Shown: positions 35,041 through 44,540, counted from the first letter of the stretch. The stretch is 55,840 bases of DNA from Bdellovibrionaceae bacterium UBA6776 (GCA_002453155.1 DKGG01000027.1:906-56745); one strand, 5' to 3'. The notes: generated from the sequence alone by a model not told the origin. A program made the numbers and translations.

Positions 35041-36708
35041 TTGGACGGTCTCAATCAAAGAAATCTTAGACTTGTAAGTCCGATCTCTGATTTTAGCGTC
35101 AAAGACCCAGACCGGTTTGTCGCGACGGTTCGTACCCTTTTGTTGGTGGGTCTTTTTGGTGTTGTACTTTTCTTTCAAGTTCAACTGGGTCCTTTTTCCT
35201 CCCCGAACCAGTGGTTGCCGTTGTTTGGGTTGCTGTTCTTGGGATTTCTTTTAAACCTGGCTTACTTTGTAAAGAATGAATCTCGAAAGGGAAATACAGA
35301 CACCAAACTGGCCGTTTTTTGCTTTGATGCGATGGTGATTTCCTCGGTGTCCTATTTGATCGGACTTCACCACAGCATCTATCTTTTGATATTTCTACTG
35401 AACATTTTTATTGGAAATATGGTTTTCAGTAGGAAAGAGTCTTGGATCTTGGTTCTTTTTATTTCGACCTGCTTCAATATTCTGATGGTCTTTACGCCGT
35501 CTCTTTCGGGCAGTGAGTTAACCTTGTCTCTCTTCATTAACAATGCGTCATTGGTGGCTGTAAATGTTCTTAGCGGACAGATCTCAAGACAACTGAAGGT
35601 CGCGGGTCATCATTTGGATGAGGCCAGATCCAGTTTGGTTTCACTTCAGAACTTCAATGATTTGATTGTCAGTAGTATCCGTACAGGTGTCGTGGTGATC
35701 TCTAGAACGGGATTTATACAGTACTTCAATGGAGAGGCCGAGCAAATTTTTCCCGAGGGCTTGAAAACTCAGGAGAAAATCTCGGAAATTTTTCCTCAGT
35801 TAGATTGGGAAGAGGTTTTTCAACAAGGACTTGATGGTGGAGTTCAAAGATTTGATTGCGAAATTGAATCGCAGGATCAGATCAAACTTTTAGAAGTCAA
35901 AGTTGGAGATTTTCGGGACGAATCAGATCGATCAAAAGGATGGATTTTGCTTCTTGAAGATCGAACTGAAGTGAAGCAATTGGAAAAAGAGCTTCAACAG
36001 AAAGAAAAGTTGGCGGCGGTGGGACAGTTGGCTGCCGGGATTGCCCATGAAATTCGAAATCCCCTGGCGAGCATTAGCGGCAGCATTCAGATGCTCTCTG
36101 CGGAAGCGCAAATTTCAGCGGAAAATAAAAAACTGATGAACATTGTGAACAAAGAGATTGATCGATTGAATGGATTGATTTCTGAATTTTTGACTTACGT
36201 GCGTCCCGAGGACGAGGTTCGCGATCCCATAGATATCAATGTGGTTTTGCGTGAATGCTTGGAAATGTCCGAGTTTGATCCCAAGCTTCGCAAAGACGTG
36301 AAAAAGAAAGTGGATTTGCAGTCCGCTTCGATGATTCTTGGAAATAGAGACAAATTGAAGCAGGCCTTCTTGAACTTTATCGTCAACGCCTACCAAGCCA
36401 TGGATGGAACTTCAGATCCACAGCTAGAGGTCATGACTCGAGATGAAAGAGAACAGGTGGTTCTTGTCATACGAGACCATGGTTCGGGAATTAAAAAAGA
36501 AAATCTTGAGCGAATTTTTGAACCCTTTCACACAACGAAACCAAAAGGAACAGGACTGGGTTTGGCGATCACTCATAAAATTTTAGAGGCTCACAAGGCG
36601 CGTGTTTTGGTCAACAGTGAAGAGGGAAATGGCACGAGTTTTGTGATTGAGTTTCCCTCTTTCAGAGGGAATTTTTTAGAGTTTAATCCCGAGCGAAAGC
36701 GGGCTTAA
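35041..36708 (+). CDS. pilS: Sensor histidine kinase PilS
   Basis: A membrane kinase of about 555 residues. Several transmembrane helices in the first 190 residues are followed by a PAS-like region (about 210-310), then HisKA with the phospho-acceptor His near 336 in AHEIRNPLASISGSIQ, and HATPase_c with NFIVNAYQAM and GTGLGLAITHKILEAH. In other bacteria PilS senses pilin in the membrane and phosphorylates PilR. The TTG at 35041, one base after the pilC stop and behind GGGGGG, is preferred over an in-frame start inside pilC. The pilR gene follows after about 60 bases. Confidence 0.88.
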   Translation: MDGLNQRNLRLVSPISDFSVKDPDRFVATVRTLLLVGLFGVVLFFQVQLGPFSSPNQWLPLFGLLFLGFLLNLAYFVKNESRKGNTDTKLAVFCFDAMVISSVSYLIGLHHSIYLLIFLLNIFIGNMVFSRKESWILVLFISTCFNILMVFTPSLSGSELTLSLFINNASLVAVNVLSGQISRQLKVAGHHLDEARSSLVSLQNFNDLIVSSIRTGVVVISRTGFIQYFNGEAEQIFPEGLKTQEKISEIFPQLDWEEVFQQGLDGGVQRFDCEIESQDQIKLLEVKVGDFRDESDRSKGWILLLEDRTEVKQLEKELQQKEKLAAVGQLAAGIAHEIRNPLASISGSIQMLSAEAQISAENKKLMNIVNKEIDRLNGLISEFLTYVRPEDEVRDPIDINVVLRECLEMSEFDPKLRKDVKKKVDLQSASMILGNRDKLKQAFLNFIVNAYQAMDGTSDPQLEVMTRDEREQVVLVIRDHGSGIKKENLERIFEPFHTTKPKGTGLGLAITHKILEAHKARVLVNSEEGNGTSFVIEFPSFRGNFLEFNPERKRA

Positions 36709-36771
36709 AGTCGGGTCAGCAGTTGTGTTTAAAATAGAATCTAGTGAGAATAAAGTTTCGAGGGAGTCACT

Positions 36772-38187
36772 ATGAAATCGAGAATTTTGGTCGTTGATGA
36801 TGAAGAATCTATAAGAGAATTTCTTGAGATTATGCTCAAGAAAGAAGGCTATGAAGTTTCTTGTGCCGAAGATGGCCAAGTCGCCGTAGATATCCTCAAG
36901 AAAAAATCTTTTGATCTTGTCATTTCAGACATGCAAATGCCCAATTTGTCCGGAATGGATCTTTTGAAACATGTTAAAGATCAGTATCCGGATGTTGTTT
37001 TTATGATGATCACGGCATTTGGGACCACAGAGACTGCTGTGGAAGCCATGAAGATTGGCGCCTACGACTACATCACCAAGCCTTTTAAAATCGACGAAGT
37101 GCGAATTAACATTGCAAATGCCCTTCGCTCTCAAGGTCTGGAAGTTGAAAACAGAAATCTCAAAAAAGAATTGAATATTGAATACAACTTTCAAAATTTG
37201 GTGGGGAATTCAGAACCCATGCACCGGATTTTTGAGTTGATTCGAAGAGTTTCATTGGCTCCGACAAACATTTTGATCACTGGTGAAAGTGGAACCGGTA
37301 AAGAAGTGATTGCGAAAGCGATTCACTACAATGGTCCTTTAAAAGATGAACCTTTTGTGACTGTAAACTGTGGTGCGATCCCTGAAAGTTTGATGGAGTC
37401 GGAAATGTTTGGACACAAAAAAGGTTCATTTACCGGTGCGATTGCAGACAAAGCCGGTCTTTTTGAAGTTGCTGATGGTGGAACTCTCTTTTTGGATGAG
37501 GTGGGGGAGCTTCCTCTTAGCATTCAGGTCAAACTTCTTCGTGCCATTCAAGAGCGTACAATCCGTCGTGTGGGTGGCACTGATGATTCAAAAATCAATG
37601 TTCGCATTATGGCGGCCACAAACAGAGACTTGGAAGAAATGGTCAAAGAGGGAACCTTCCGGCAGGATTTGTTCTATCGTTTGAACGTGATCAACATTAA
37701 GTCTCCGGCTCTCAGAGAGCGCTCTGATGATATTCCGGCTTTGGCCAATCACTTTCTTAAAAAGTACAACAAAAAGCTCAGCAAAAATATCGAAGGCATC
37801 AGTCAAGAAGCCATGGATGTGTTGAAAAAATACAACTATCCTGGAAACGTTCGTGAGCTTGAAAACATCATCGAACGGACAGTGGCTTTGGAAGCTGGGT
37901 CCTCGATTCTTCCTGAAAGTTTGCCTCCATTTGTGAATACCTCCGGTGGTCGAAAAGTGGCCTCCAGTCATGAAATTGAGGTGACCGAAGACGGTTTGGA
38001 CTTAGACAAGGTGATGGGCCAGATTGAAAAAGAGATTTTAATCAAGGCCATTCACACTGCAGGTGGAGTAAAAAAGAAGGCCGCCAAACTTTTGAACATC
38101 ACTTTCCGTTCTATGCGCTACCGGGTTGAAAAGTACAATCTTGGCGTTCCTGGTGAAGAGGACGATCTTGAGGATGAGTCTGCATAG
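36772..38187 (+). CDS. pilR: Sigma-54 response regulator PilR
   Basis: A 471-residue NtrC-family activator: receiver with D53 (VISDMQMP), AAA+ domain with Walker A GESGTGKE, and a Fis-type C-terminal helix-turn-helix (KKKAAKLLNITFRSMRYRVEKY). The sigma-54 contact loop reads GSFTGA, not GAFTGA; GSFTGA occurs in some working activators. The RYRVEKY tail and place beside pilS support PilR. Expected target: the pilA promoter, which is not in this window. The ATG is preceded by GAGGGAG. Confidence 0.92.
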   Translation: MKSRILVVDDEESIREFLEIMLKKEGYEVSCAEDGQVAVDILKKKSFDLVISDMQMPNLSGMDLLKHVKDQYPDVVFMMITAFGTTETAVEAMKIGAYDYITKPFKIDEVRINIANALRSQGLEVENRNLKKELNIEYNFQNLVGNSEPMHRIFELIRRVSLAPTNILITGESGTGKEVIAKAIHYNGPLKDEPFVTVNCGAIPESLMESEMFGHKKGSFTGAIADKAGLFEVADGGTLFLDEVGELPLSIQVKLLRAIQERTIRRVGGTDDSKINVRIMAATNRDLEEMVKEGTFRQDLFYRLNVINIKSPALRERSDDIPALANHFLKKYNKKLSKNIEGISQEAMDVLKKYNYPGNVRELENIIERTVALEAGSSILPESLPPFVNTSGGRKVASSHEIEVTEDGLDLDKVMGQIEKEILIKAIHTAGGVKKKAAKLLNITFRSMRYRVEKYNLGVPGEEDDLEDESA

Positions 38188-38190
38188 TTA

Positions 38191-38850
38191 ATGAGTCAAA
38201 AATCTCGTTTTGAACGCGCAATTGAATTTATAGACCAGCAAGGAATCTTGCTGGTCTTTCCCGTTAAGAACCAAAAAGATGCAGATTCTTTGTGGGCTCG
38301 TTTTCATCCTCGCACTCCTTTGAGATGGGAATGGACGGACGATGGGGACGATAAGGTCTTTCAAATGTGGCATTTGATGAAAGAACTTTCGGACTGTGAG
38401 CAGGTGGTTTATTCCAAGTGGTATCAGGGACGGGCCACGTATTTTTCAAGAGAACTTTTTCAAGCGCTCTATTTTTTGACAATGCAAAATTCGGAACTCT
38501 TTGAGAGCCCACCAGATGCTTATGAAGACCTCATGGAAGTCCTTACGGAGAGTTCGCCGCTTTCCACAAAAGAACTGAAGAAGCACACGGATTTGAGGGG
38601 AAAAGACTGTGCAGCCATTTACAACCGTGGAATGAAATGGGCATTCACTCGTTTTTTAATTGTTGGATACGGGGAAGAAGAGGATGGCTCTTTTCCCTCC
38701 TTGAAAGTGGCAAAGACAGATTTGATTTATGAAGATTTGGTTTCAAGTTCTGAAAAATTGAACCCTCAGAAGGCCTTGGAGATCGTCAATAAGTACATGC
38801 CCCAAGGCTCTGCATTTCGAAAATTCCTCTTTCGAAATTTGAAAATTTAA
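38191..38850 (+). CDS. Uncharacterised protein, possible winged-helix (AlkZ-related)
   Basis: A 219-residue cytosolic protein that starts 3 bases after pilR. No signal peptide or membrane segment is seen. Residues 110-160 (DLMEVLTESSPLSTKELKKHTDL, then YNRGMKWAFTRFLIVGYGEEEDGSFPSLKV) resemble a winged helix of the kind found in the AlkZ/YcaQ DNA glycosylase superfamily and its AlkZ-related relatives, but the catalytic QxD/QxQ-type motif was not found. The aromatic N-terminal half (WARFHPRTPLRWEW) is not recognised. Its close spacing to pilR suggests co-transcription; a DNA-binding role is a weak inference. It ends 1 base before the acs stop on the other strand. Confidence 0.6.
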   Translation: MSQKSRFERAIEFIDQQGILLVFPVKNQKDADSLWARFHPRTPLRWEWTDDGDDKVFQMWHLMKELSDCEQVVYSKWYQGRATYFSRELFQALYFLTMQNSELFESPPDAYEDLMEVLTESSPLSTKELKKHTDLRGKDCAAIYNRGMKWAFTRFLIVGYGEEEDGSFPSLKVAKTDLIYEDLVSSSEKLNPQKALEIVNKYMPQGSAFRKFLFRNLKI

Positions 38851-38851
38851 A

Positions 38852-40699
38852 TTACATTTTGGATCGCTCTTGAACCAAATCTTCAACCACTTTTGGATCG
38901 GCCAAAGTACTGGTGTCGCCAAAATTTTGAGTCTCTCCTTCACCAATTTTTCGAAGAATGCGTCTCATGATTTTTCCAGAGCGAGTTTTGGGAAGTGCCG
39001 GAGCCCATTGTACAAAATCTGGTTTAGCGATGGGACTGACTTTTGTCGAAACCTGTTGAATCACTTTCTTTTTAAGTTCATCAGAGGGCTCAACTCCGGC
39101 TTTCAAAGTGACATAGGCATAGATGCCTTGTCCCTTAAGGTCGTGGGCAACACCCACCACGGCGGCCTCACTGACTTCATCCAAAGAGACAATGGCGGAC
39201 TCCAATTCTGCAGTTCCTAAACGGTGACCTGAAACGTTGATCACATCATCCACTCGACCTGTGATCCAGTAAAAACCATCTTTGTCTCTTTTGCATCCAT
39301 CACCGGTAAAGTAGCAACCTTCAAAGGTGGAAAAGTAACCTTGCTCAAAGCGTTCATGGTTTCCATAAATGGTGCGCGCCTGTCCCGGCCAAGATTGAGT
39401 GATGACAAGTAGCCCTTCTCCTTCGCCCTCAATTTCTTTTCCCTCGGCAGTGAGAAGTTTGGCTTCGATTCCCTCCAGTGGAAAGGTTGCTGAACCGGGT
39501 TTTAGAGGAGTGGATGGCGGAGTGGGAGAAATCATGGCTCCGCCGGTTTCTGTCTGCCACCAAGTGTCCACAATGTAACAGCGGCCGTCTCCAACCACTT
39601 TATTGTACCATTCCCAAACTTCTGGATTGATCGGCTCGCCCACGGTGCCCAAAATTCGAAGAGAACTTCGCTTGCATCTTGTGACGTAGTCATTTCCTTC
39701 GCGCATCAGTGCGCGAATGGCAGTGGGTGCAGTGTAAAAAATAGTGACTTTGTAGCGGTCCACCTCTTCCCAAAAACGTGAGGGACTGGGATAGTTGGGA
39801 ACGCCTTCAAAAAAGACGGATGAAGCTCCATGGCTCAATGGACCGTAAACCATGTAGGTGTGCCCAGTGATCCATCCGATGTCCGCGGAGCACCAATAAA
39901 CATCATTTTCTTTGTAATCAAATATTCTTCGGAAAGTCGAGTTGGCGTAAACCAAATATCCGCCCGTGGTGTGAAGGACGCCTTTTGGTTTTCCTGTGGA
40001 TCCGGAAGTGTAAAGAATAAACAAAGGATCTTCCGCATTCATAGTTTCCGGTGGACAGTCGGTGGAAGCTTTGGCTCTTAAATCTTCATAGATTAAATCT
40101 TTCGTAGGATCCATAGGCACGGTGTTTCCCGTGTGACGAACCATCAATACTTTTTTGACTTGAGGAGTTTGTTTCAAAGCTTCGTCCACATTTTTCTTCA
40201 AGGGAATGATTTTCCCACCGCGCCGTCCTTCGTCGGCCGTGATCACAAACTCAGATTTTCCATCTAAAATTCGATGGGCCAAAGAGTCCGCAGAGAATCC
40301 GCCGAAGACCACCGAGTGGACGGCGCCGATGCGCGCACATGCGAGCATGGCAAAGGCGGCCTCCGGAATCATGGGCATGTAAATGGTGACGCGATCCCCT
40401 TTTTGGACTCCTTGAGATTTTAAAATGTTTGCAAATCGTCCCACTTCCTCATGAAGCTGTCCGTAGGTGATTTCCTTACGCTCTTGATCCGGATGATCCG
40501 GCTCGTAAAAGTAGGCCACTTTATCTTTGAGTTTTGGAAGATGCCGATCAATGCAATTGTAAGTGACGTTGAGCTGACCATCTTCAAACCACTGAATCTT
40601 TACAGGTTTGTGGTAGGTGGACTCATCACCTTTTGTGGGAGGTTTCACCCAGTCAATGTTCTTGGATTCTTGTTCCCAAAAGGCCTTGTGATCAGACAT
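38852..40699 (-). CDS. acs: Acetyl-CoA synthetase
   Basis: A 615-residue cytosolic AMP-forming enzyme that converts acetate, ATP and CoA to acetyl-CoA. The AMP-binding core is ILYTSGSTGKPKGVLHTTGGY, the adenylate motif is YIVDTWWQTETGG, and the C-terminal hinge and catalytic lysine are in PKTRSGKIMRRILRKI. That lysine is the usual acetylation site that switches the enzyme off. The chain is slightly shorter than the about 650 residues of E. coli Acs. The ATG follows GGGAGAG. The gene converges on the pil-linked unknown gene and diverges from the barrel gene at 40848. Confidence 0.95.
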   Translation of the reverse strand: MSDHKAFWEQESKNIDWVKPPTKGDESTYHKPVKIQWFEDGQLNVTYNCIDRHLPKLKDKVAYFYEPDHPDQERKEITYGQLHEEVGRFANILKSQGVQKGDRVTIYMPMIPEAAFAMLACARIGAVHSVVFGGFSADSLAHRILDGKSEFVITADEGRRGGKIIPLKKNVDEALKQTPQVKKVLMVRHTGNTVPMDPTKDLIYEDLRAKASTDCPPETMNAEDPLFILYTSGSTGKPKGVLHTTGGYLVYANSTFRRIFDYKENDVYWCSADIGWITGHTYMVYGPLSHGASSVFFEGVPNYPSPSRFWEEVDRYKVTIFYTAPTAIRALMREGNDYVTRCKRSSLRILGTVGEPINPEVWEWYNKVVGDGRCYIVDTWWQTETGGAMISPTPPSTPLKPGSATFPLEGIEAKLLTAEGKEIEGEGEGLLVITQSWPGQARTIYGNHERFEQGYFSTFEGCYFTGDGCKRDKDGFYWITGRVDDVINVSGHRLGTAELESAIVSLDEVSEAAVVGVAHDLKGQGIYAYVTLKAGVEPSDELKKKVIQQVSTKVSPIAKPDFVQWAPALPKTRSGKIMRRILRKIGEGETQNFGDTSTLADPKVVEDLVQERSKM

Positions 40700-40847
40700 G
40701 GTGCTCTCCCTATCTGGATAAATTTCAAGACTTTAGAGTAGCCCGGAATTTTTCAATTTCAAGGACTAAAGACCGATTCGATCTGGTTTCTCCCTCTGAA
40801 AAGACAAGTTCTTTTTCAAACTTCCAAATTCTGAGTAAAATGATCTT

Positions 40848-41426
40848 ATGCTTCGAAATGTCATGGTGATTTTGTTTGTTGTGGTTTTTGGAATGATCTT
40901 TATGCGAGGTGCAAATGCGACCATCGTTTTAGATCTCAACGGGCTTTATTTTTCGGATGCTCTTTCGGGATCCAGTGACCAATCCAACAACCGCACCTTC
41001 TACCAACTTTTTGCGGGTTTCTCATTGGACAAAAAGGATCAATTTCAATTGGGATGGAGTTATACGATTCATTCCACCGCGGACACGGTTTCGTCTACGG
41101 AGTCGACCTATTCTTCCACCCAAATGGGGCCGGGTTTTCTTTGGCGGATAGACAAAGATCGAAGATGGAGATTGGCTGCTTACTATCATTTGCAAACCAC
41201 GGGAAAGTTCAAGTCGGGAAGCTCCAGTGAAGAGGAATGGCGGGGGTACTCCTACTCCGTGGATTTTGGATATCAAATTCCATTGACGATGAATTTTGAA
41301 ATGGCCTTAAGATTGAACTATTCTGCGGCCGCCTACAATGAGTCCTTTGATACGACAACCAAAACAGATGTCTCCTATTCTCGCTCCTTCATTTATCCCT
41401 CCATTGGATTTACAGCAGAACTCTAG
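40848..41426 (+). CDS. Small secreted protein, probable outer-membrane beta-barrel
   Basis: A 192-residue protein not recognised by family. An N-terminal signal peptide (VILFVVVFGMIFMRGANA) is followed by a mature chain with alternating aromatic/hydrophobic strands separated by polar turns rich in Ser, Thr and Asp, such as FYQLFAGFSLDKKDQFQLGWSY and RWRLAAYYHLQTTGKF. Eight to ten strands can be drawn, as in small OmpW/OmpA-type barrels. It ends in FTAEL rather than in Phe. It stands alone between acs and the sodium symporter. Function unknown. Confidence 0.65.
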   Translation: MLRNVMVILFVVVFGMIFMRGANATIVLDLNGLYFSDALSGSSDQSNNRTFYQLFAGFSLDKKDQFQLGWSYTIHSTADTVSSTESTYSSTQMGPGFLWRIDKDRRWRLAAYYHLQTTGKFKSGSSSEEEWRGYSYSVDFGYQIPLTMNFEMALRLNYSAAAYNESFDTTTKTDVSYSRSFIYPSIGFTAEL

Positions 41427-41441
41427 ATTGCATCTTTTTGT

Positions 41442-41463
41442 GCAGTGCCAATTGCTGCACTGC
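41442..41463. repeat. 7-bp hairpin between the barrel gene and the symporter gene
   Basis: GCAGTGC at 41442-41448 pairs with GCACTGC at 41457-41463 around an 8-base loop. A T run precedes it on the plus strand but none follows, so it is not a convincing terminator for the rightward barrel gene. It may be a weak attenuator or chance. Confidence 0.35.
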
Positions 41464-41545
41464 TTAGACGAGAAGACGAAGATTTTCTTGTCAAATCTCC
41501 TGGAAGTTTTCTAGGCTTGGAGCACTTTTTCACAGGGGGAGACGC

Positions 41546-42889
41546 ATGAAAGGAGCTGTTCGGGCCCATTGGGGCAGTCGCATGGCATTTGTTCTGGCCG
41601 CGGCAGGAAGTGCCATAGGCTTGGGGAACATCTGGAAGTTTCCTTACGTTGCAGGCGTCAATGGGGGCGGACTCTTCGTATTGATTTATATCTTTTGTAT
41701 TTTGTTGGTTGGAATTCCCGTTTTTATTGCAGAACTTTACATTGGCCAACAAGGGCAAAAAAATGTGGTGGAATCTTTCGAAGTTTTAGACAAGAAGCGA
41801 ACCGTTTGGAGCTTCCCTGGGTACTTGGGGCTTGTCAGTGCTTTTTTTATATTGTCATTTTACAGCGTTGTCGGTGGATGGGTTTTAGACTTTGAATATC
41901 GAAGTCTGATGTTTCAATTTTCGGGAATGAACCATAAAGATGTGGGTGAAATCCTTAACTCCTTATTTTCAAATCCACTTCGCCAAACCTTTTGGCACTT
42001 TTGTTTTGTGTTGCTTTCAGGTTCCGTGGTTTGGGCTGGGGTATCCAAGGGACTGGAGCGATTCAACAAGGTTTTGATGCCCAGTCTGTTGGTCATTCTT
42101 CTTGGACTTTTGGGATATTCTTTTACACTTCCGGGTTTTTCAAAAGCTTTAGACTTTTTATTTTTTCCCCATGCCACAGACATTTCCGCAAGTTCCATCT
42201 TGGAGGCTGTTGGTCATTCCTTTTTTACTTTGAGTTTAGGGATGGGGGCCATCCTGACTTACGGAAGTTACCTTTCCAAAAAAGAAAGTCTCTCTCGAGT
42301 GGCATTCACGGTGGCCTTTTTGGACACCACAATCGCTTTGATTGCAGGGATGATCATTTTTTCCATCGTCTTTTCCTTTGATCTGGAACCGGCCGCGGGA
42401 CCAGGACTTATATTTGCGACATTGCCCTCGTTGTTTGTTCAACTTCCTGGGGGATCTATTTTATCAATTTTGTTTTTTCTCTTGGTCACATTTGCAGCTT
42501 TGACCTCGGCGGTTTCAATACTTGAAGTGGTTGTGGCATTTTGGACGGAACGATTCAATACGTCTCGCCACAAGACAACATTGGTCGTGGCCCTTGTTGT
42601 TTTTCTTTTTGGCCTTCCAAGTGTTTTTTCCACAAACATCATGTCTGATGTAAAAATGTTTGGTTTGACCTTTTTTGATCTGTTCGACAAGCTGACATCC
42701 AGTTATTTTCTTCCCATTGGTGGACTTCTGATTTCACTCTTTTACGGTTGGAAGTTGGGTCCAAAAGCCATCGAAAAGACCTTTGGCGGCCCCATAAAAT
42801 TTTGGTCCACAGGTCTTTTGTGGCTGACTCGAGTTGTGGCTCCATTAGCGATCTTTTTGGTTCTCTATAATATGGCGGTGGGTTTTTAA
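41546..42889 (+). CDS. Neurotransmitter:sodium symporter family transporter
   Basis: A 447-residue inner-membrane transporter of the LeuT/NSS family that couples sodium entry to uptake of an amino acid or related solute. The first helix region GSRMAFVLAAAGSAIGLGNIWKFPYVAGVNGGG contains the sodium and substrate site, and FTLSLGMGAILTYGSYL is the helix 6-7 part. About eleven or twelve transmembrane helices can be counted. The broken helix 1 motif GLGNIWKFPY is intact. Substrate is unknown. The ATG lies behind GGGGGAGACGC. The YheU gene follows in 2 bases. Confidence 0.92.
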   Translation: MKGAVRAHWGSRMAFVLAAAGSAIGLGNIWKFPYVAGVNGGGLFVLIYIFCILLVGIPVFIAELYIGQQGQKNVVESFEVLDKKRTVWSFPGYLGLVSAFFILSFYSVVGGWVLDFEYRSLMFQFSGMNHKDVGEILNSLFSNPLRQTFWHFCFVLLSGSVVWAGVSKGLERFNKVLMPSLLVILLGLLGYSFTLPGFSKALDFLFFPHATDISASSILEAVGHSFFTLSLGMGAILTYGSYLSKKESLSRVAFTVAFLDTTIALIAGMIIFSIVFSFDLEPAAGPGLIFATLPSLFVQLPGGSILSILFFLLVTFAALTSAVSILEVVVAFWTERFNTSRHKTTLVVALVVFLFGLPSVFSTNIMSDVKMFGLTFFDLFDKLTSSYFLPIGGLLISLFYGWKLGPKAIEKTFGGPIKFWSTGLLWLTRVVAPLAIFLVLYNMAVGF

Positions 42890-42891
42890 TT

Positions 42892-43146
42892 ATGAATAAA
42901 GAGCAAGAAGCTGGAGTGGAGGTTCCCTATAAGAATCTTTCTGAAGATGCCCTGCGGGGATTGGTGGAAAGTTTTATTCTGAGAGAGGGGACCGATTACG
43001 GTGTGAACGAGGTGACTTTGGACAAAAAAGTGTCCCAGGTTTTGGGGCAGTTGGACCGTGGAGAGGTGCAAATCCTTTTTGATGCGGAGTCAGAAAGCTT
43101 TACGCTTCAACCGGTGAAGCGTAAAGGCGGAGTGATCTCTACCTAA
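42892..43146 (+). CDS. YheU-family (UPF0270) small protein
   Basis: An 84-residue cytosolic protein. The central ALRGLVESFILREGTDYGVNEVTLDKKV matches the YheU signature (ESFVLREGTDYG) known from gammaproteobacteria. Function of the family is unknown. The ATG is 2 bases after the symporter stop, so the two are probably co-translated. The last part is basic and likely flexible. Confidence 0.85.
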   Translation: MNKEQEAGVEVPYKNLSEDALRGLVESFILREGTDYGVNEVTLDKKVSQVLGQLDRGEVQILFDAESESFTLQPVKRKGGVIST

Positions 43147-43196
43147 GGCTGGGTGTCCCGTCGTTCGCCTTGATGATTTAAGGGATATTTCGTGAA

Positions 43197-43811
43197 ATGT
43201 CCTTATTCATGAAGCGTTGGGTTTATCTTTTTACATCGATGTCTGTGATTTTAATGGCAAGCAAGGCCGTTGCTTTTGATTTGTCTGCATTGGCTTACCA
43301 GCCCAATGTGATTTCTCAGGATGAAAATGGCGATGAGGAAAAAGACCCTCTGTCATACGGTCTGACCGTAGGGCATCAGTGGAACTGGGCCCCTGGAATA
43401 TTCTTTGCTCCCAGGTTCAGTTACGTTAAGAACAGCGAAAAATCTCGAGACAGTTATTCGGACTATGACTTGACAACGATGATTGTGGCCTTGGATATTC
43501 TTTACCGCATTCACAGTGTTCATCTTTTGTTCTTGCGGTTTGGAATTGGGAACCTCATTAAAGAAATCAAAGGGCCTGGTGGAACTGTGACCATTCCCAA
43601 TGGAAGCTCCACAACAACGGCCTACCGTCCATCTGGAAGTAGCAAGTCTAAATCGGGAACACTTAATCTTGGGCTGGATTGGAGAATGGGATCCAGTGAA
43701 ATGGACGGTGGCGGAAGCTGGGGCGGTTCTCTCACTTTTATGAGAGTGCAACCCATTGACTATCGAAAAGCCTATACGGTGTATCTTTTAAACTTAGGAT
43801 ATTATTTTTAA
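43197..43811 (+). CDS. Small secreted protein, probable outer-membrane beta-barrel
   Basis: A 204-residue protein of unrecognised family. A signal peptide ends near SKAVAF, and the rest shows short amphipathic strands with aromatic ends (GLTVGHQWNWAPGIFFAPRFSY, TVYLLNLGYYF) and ends in Phe, the usual signal for BamA. One turn is a Gly/Ser/Thr-rich loop (about 125-155). About eight to ten strands can be drawn. It is similar in size and style to the protein at 40848 but not clearly homologous. AAGGGA lies 11 bases before the ATG at 43197; a second ATG at 43209 gives a neater signal peptide. Confidence 0.68.
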   Translation: MSLFMKRWVYLFTSMSVILMASKAVAFDLSALAYQPNVISQDENGDEEKDPLSYGLTVGHQWNWAPGIFFAPRFSYVKNSEKSRDSYSDYDLTTMIVALDILYRIHSVHLLFLRFGIGNLIKEIKGPGGTVTIPNGSSTTTAYRPSGSSKSKSGTLNLGLDWRMGSSEMDGGGSWGGSLTFMRVQPIDYRKAYTVYLLNLGYYF

Positions 43812-43823
43812 GAGGATGATTGC

Positions 43824-44540
43824 TTGAAAGCTTGGCTGGTACTTTTATTTTTACTTTCATCAAAGGCATTTGGATTTGTATTGGTCAGTGACACCTACCG
43901 ATTGGCAGATCCGGAACAAACGGTGATCAATATTGGCCAAGGAGGTTGTCAGGCCAACGGTCTGAGCAATGATTATTTAAAAACAGTGATTGAGCGAGCC
44001 ATTGGAAATTATTGGAATTCGGTGGGGGAAAGCCGGTTGCAAATGTTTGTGGGGGATGAAGTCTCTCGCACAACCAGCGCCAGCAATGCGCTTCCTGGAG
44101 AGGTTTTGGTTTCTTGCCAATCTATGGATTCGAGTATTGCTGGAATTACTTTTCGAAATCAAGCCAATGGGTCTTCGGCGATTTATTTGAATTCGGGGTC
44201 GTTCACAGCGGGAAATTATACGGAAGAGGGCATTGTTTTCGTGTTGGCTCACGAATTGGGACATGCTGTGGGCTTGGCTCATTCTGATGATCCTGCGTCC
44301 ATTATGACCTATCGGTCTCACGGTTGGACGGGGGCACCAAAAAGTCTGTCGAGGGATGACAGAGATGGAGTAATTTATCTTTATCCGCAGAAGTCGCCTG
44401 CCCTTGATTTGGTGGGCGGGTGTGATGCGGTGGCGGCCCCTCCAGGTGCAAAAATACGATTTTCTATATGGTCTTTCCTGATTGAATTGGCAATGTTGAT
44501 TGCCTTAGGGAGGCTTCTTTGCTCACTCCTCAGAGTTTAG
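43824..44540 (+). CDS. Secreted matrixin-type zinc metalloprotease with C-terminal membrane anchor
   Basis: A 238-residue metzincin protease. After a signal peptide (about 1-17) comes a catalytic domain with zinc motif HELGHAVGLAH (H143, E144, H147, H153) and the Met-turn residue M161 in SIMTYRSHG, the arrangement of peptidase family M10 matrixins. The C-terminal 25 residues (FSIWSFLIELAMLIALGRLLCSLL) form one hydrophobic helix that would hold the protease in a membrane. There is no clear pro-peptide with a Cys switch. It starts with TTG 12 bases after the barrel gene and overlaps the MscS gene by 22 bases. Confidence 0.85.
   Translation: MKAWLVLLFLLSSKAFGFVLVSDTYRLADPEQTVINIGQGGCQANGLSNDYLKTVIERAIGNYWNSVGESRLQMFVGDEVSRTTSASNALPGEVLVSCQSMDSSIAGITFRNQANGSSAIYLNSGSFTAGNYTEEGIVFVLAHELGHAVGLAHSDDPASIMTYRSHGWTGAPKSLSRDDRDGVIYLYPQKSPALDLVGGCDAVAAPPGAKIRFSIWSFLIELAMLIALGRLLCSLLRV

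Noticed and set aside
25963..40699. Sigma-54 promoter for the two NtrC-type activators
   Set aside because: Several TGGCAC words were seen (for example near 30850 and 46090), but none has TTGC at the required spacing.
41442..41463. Terminator for the barrel gene at 40848
   Set aside because: The stem is real but no T run follows in the direction of the gene; kept only as a hairpin.
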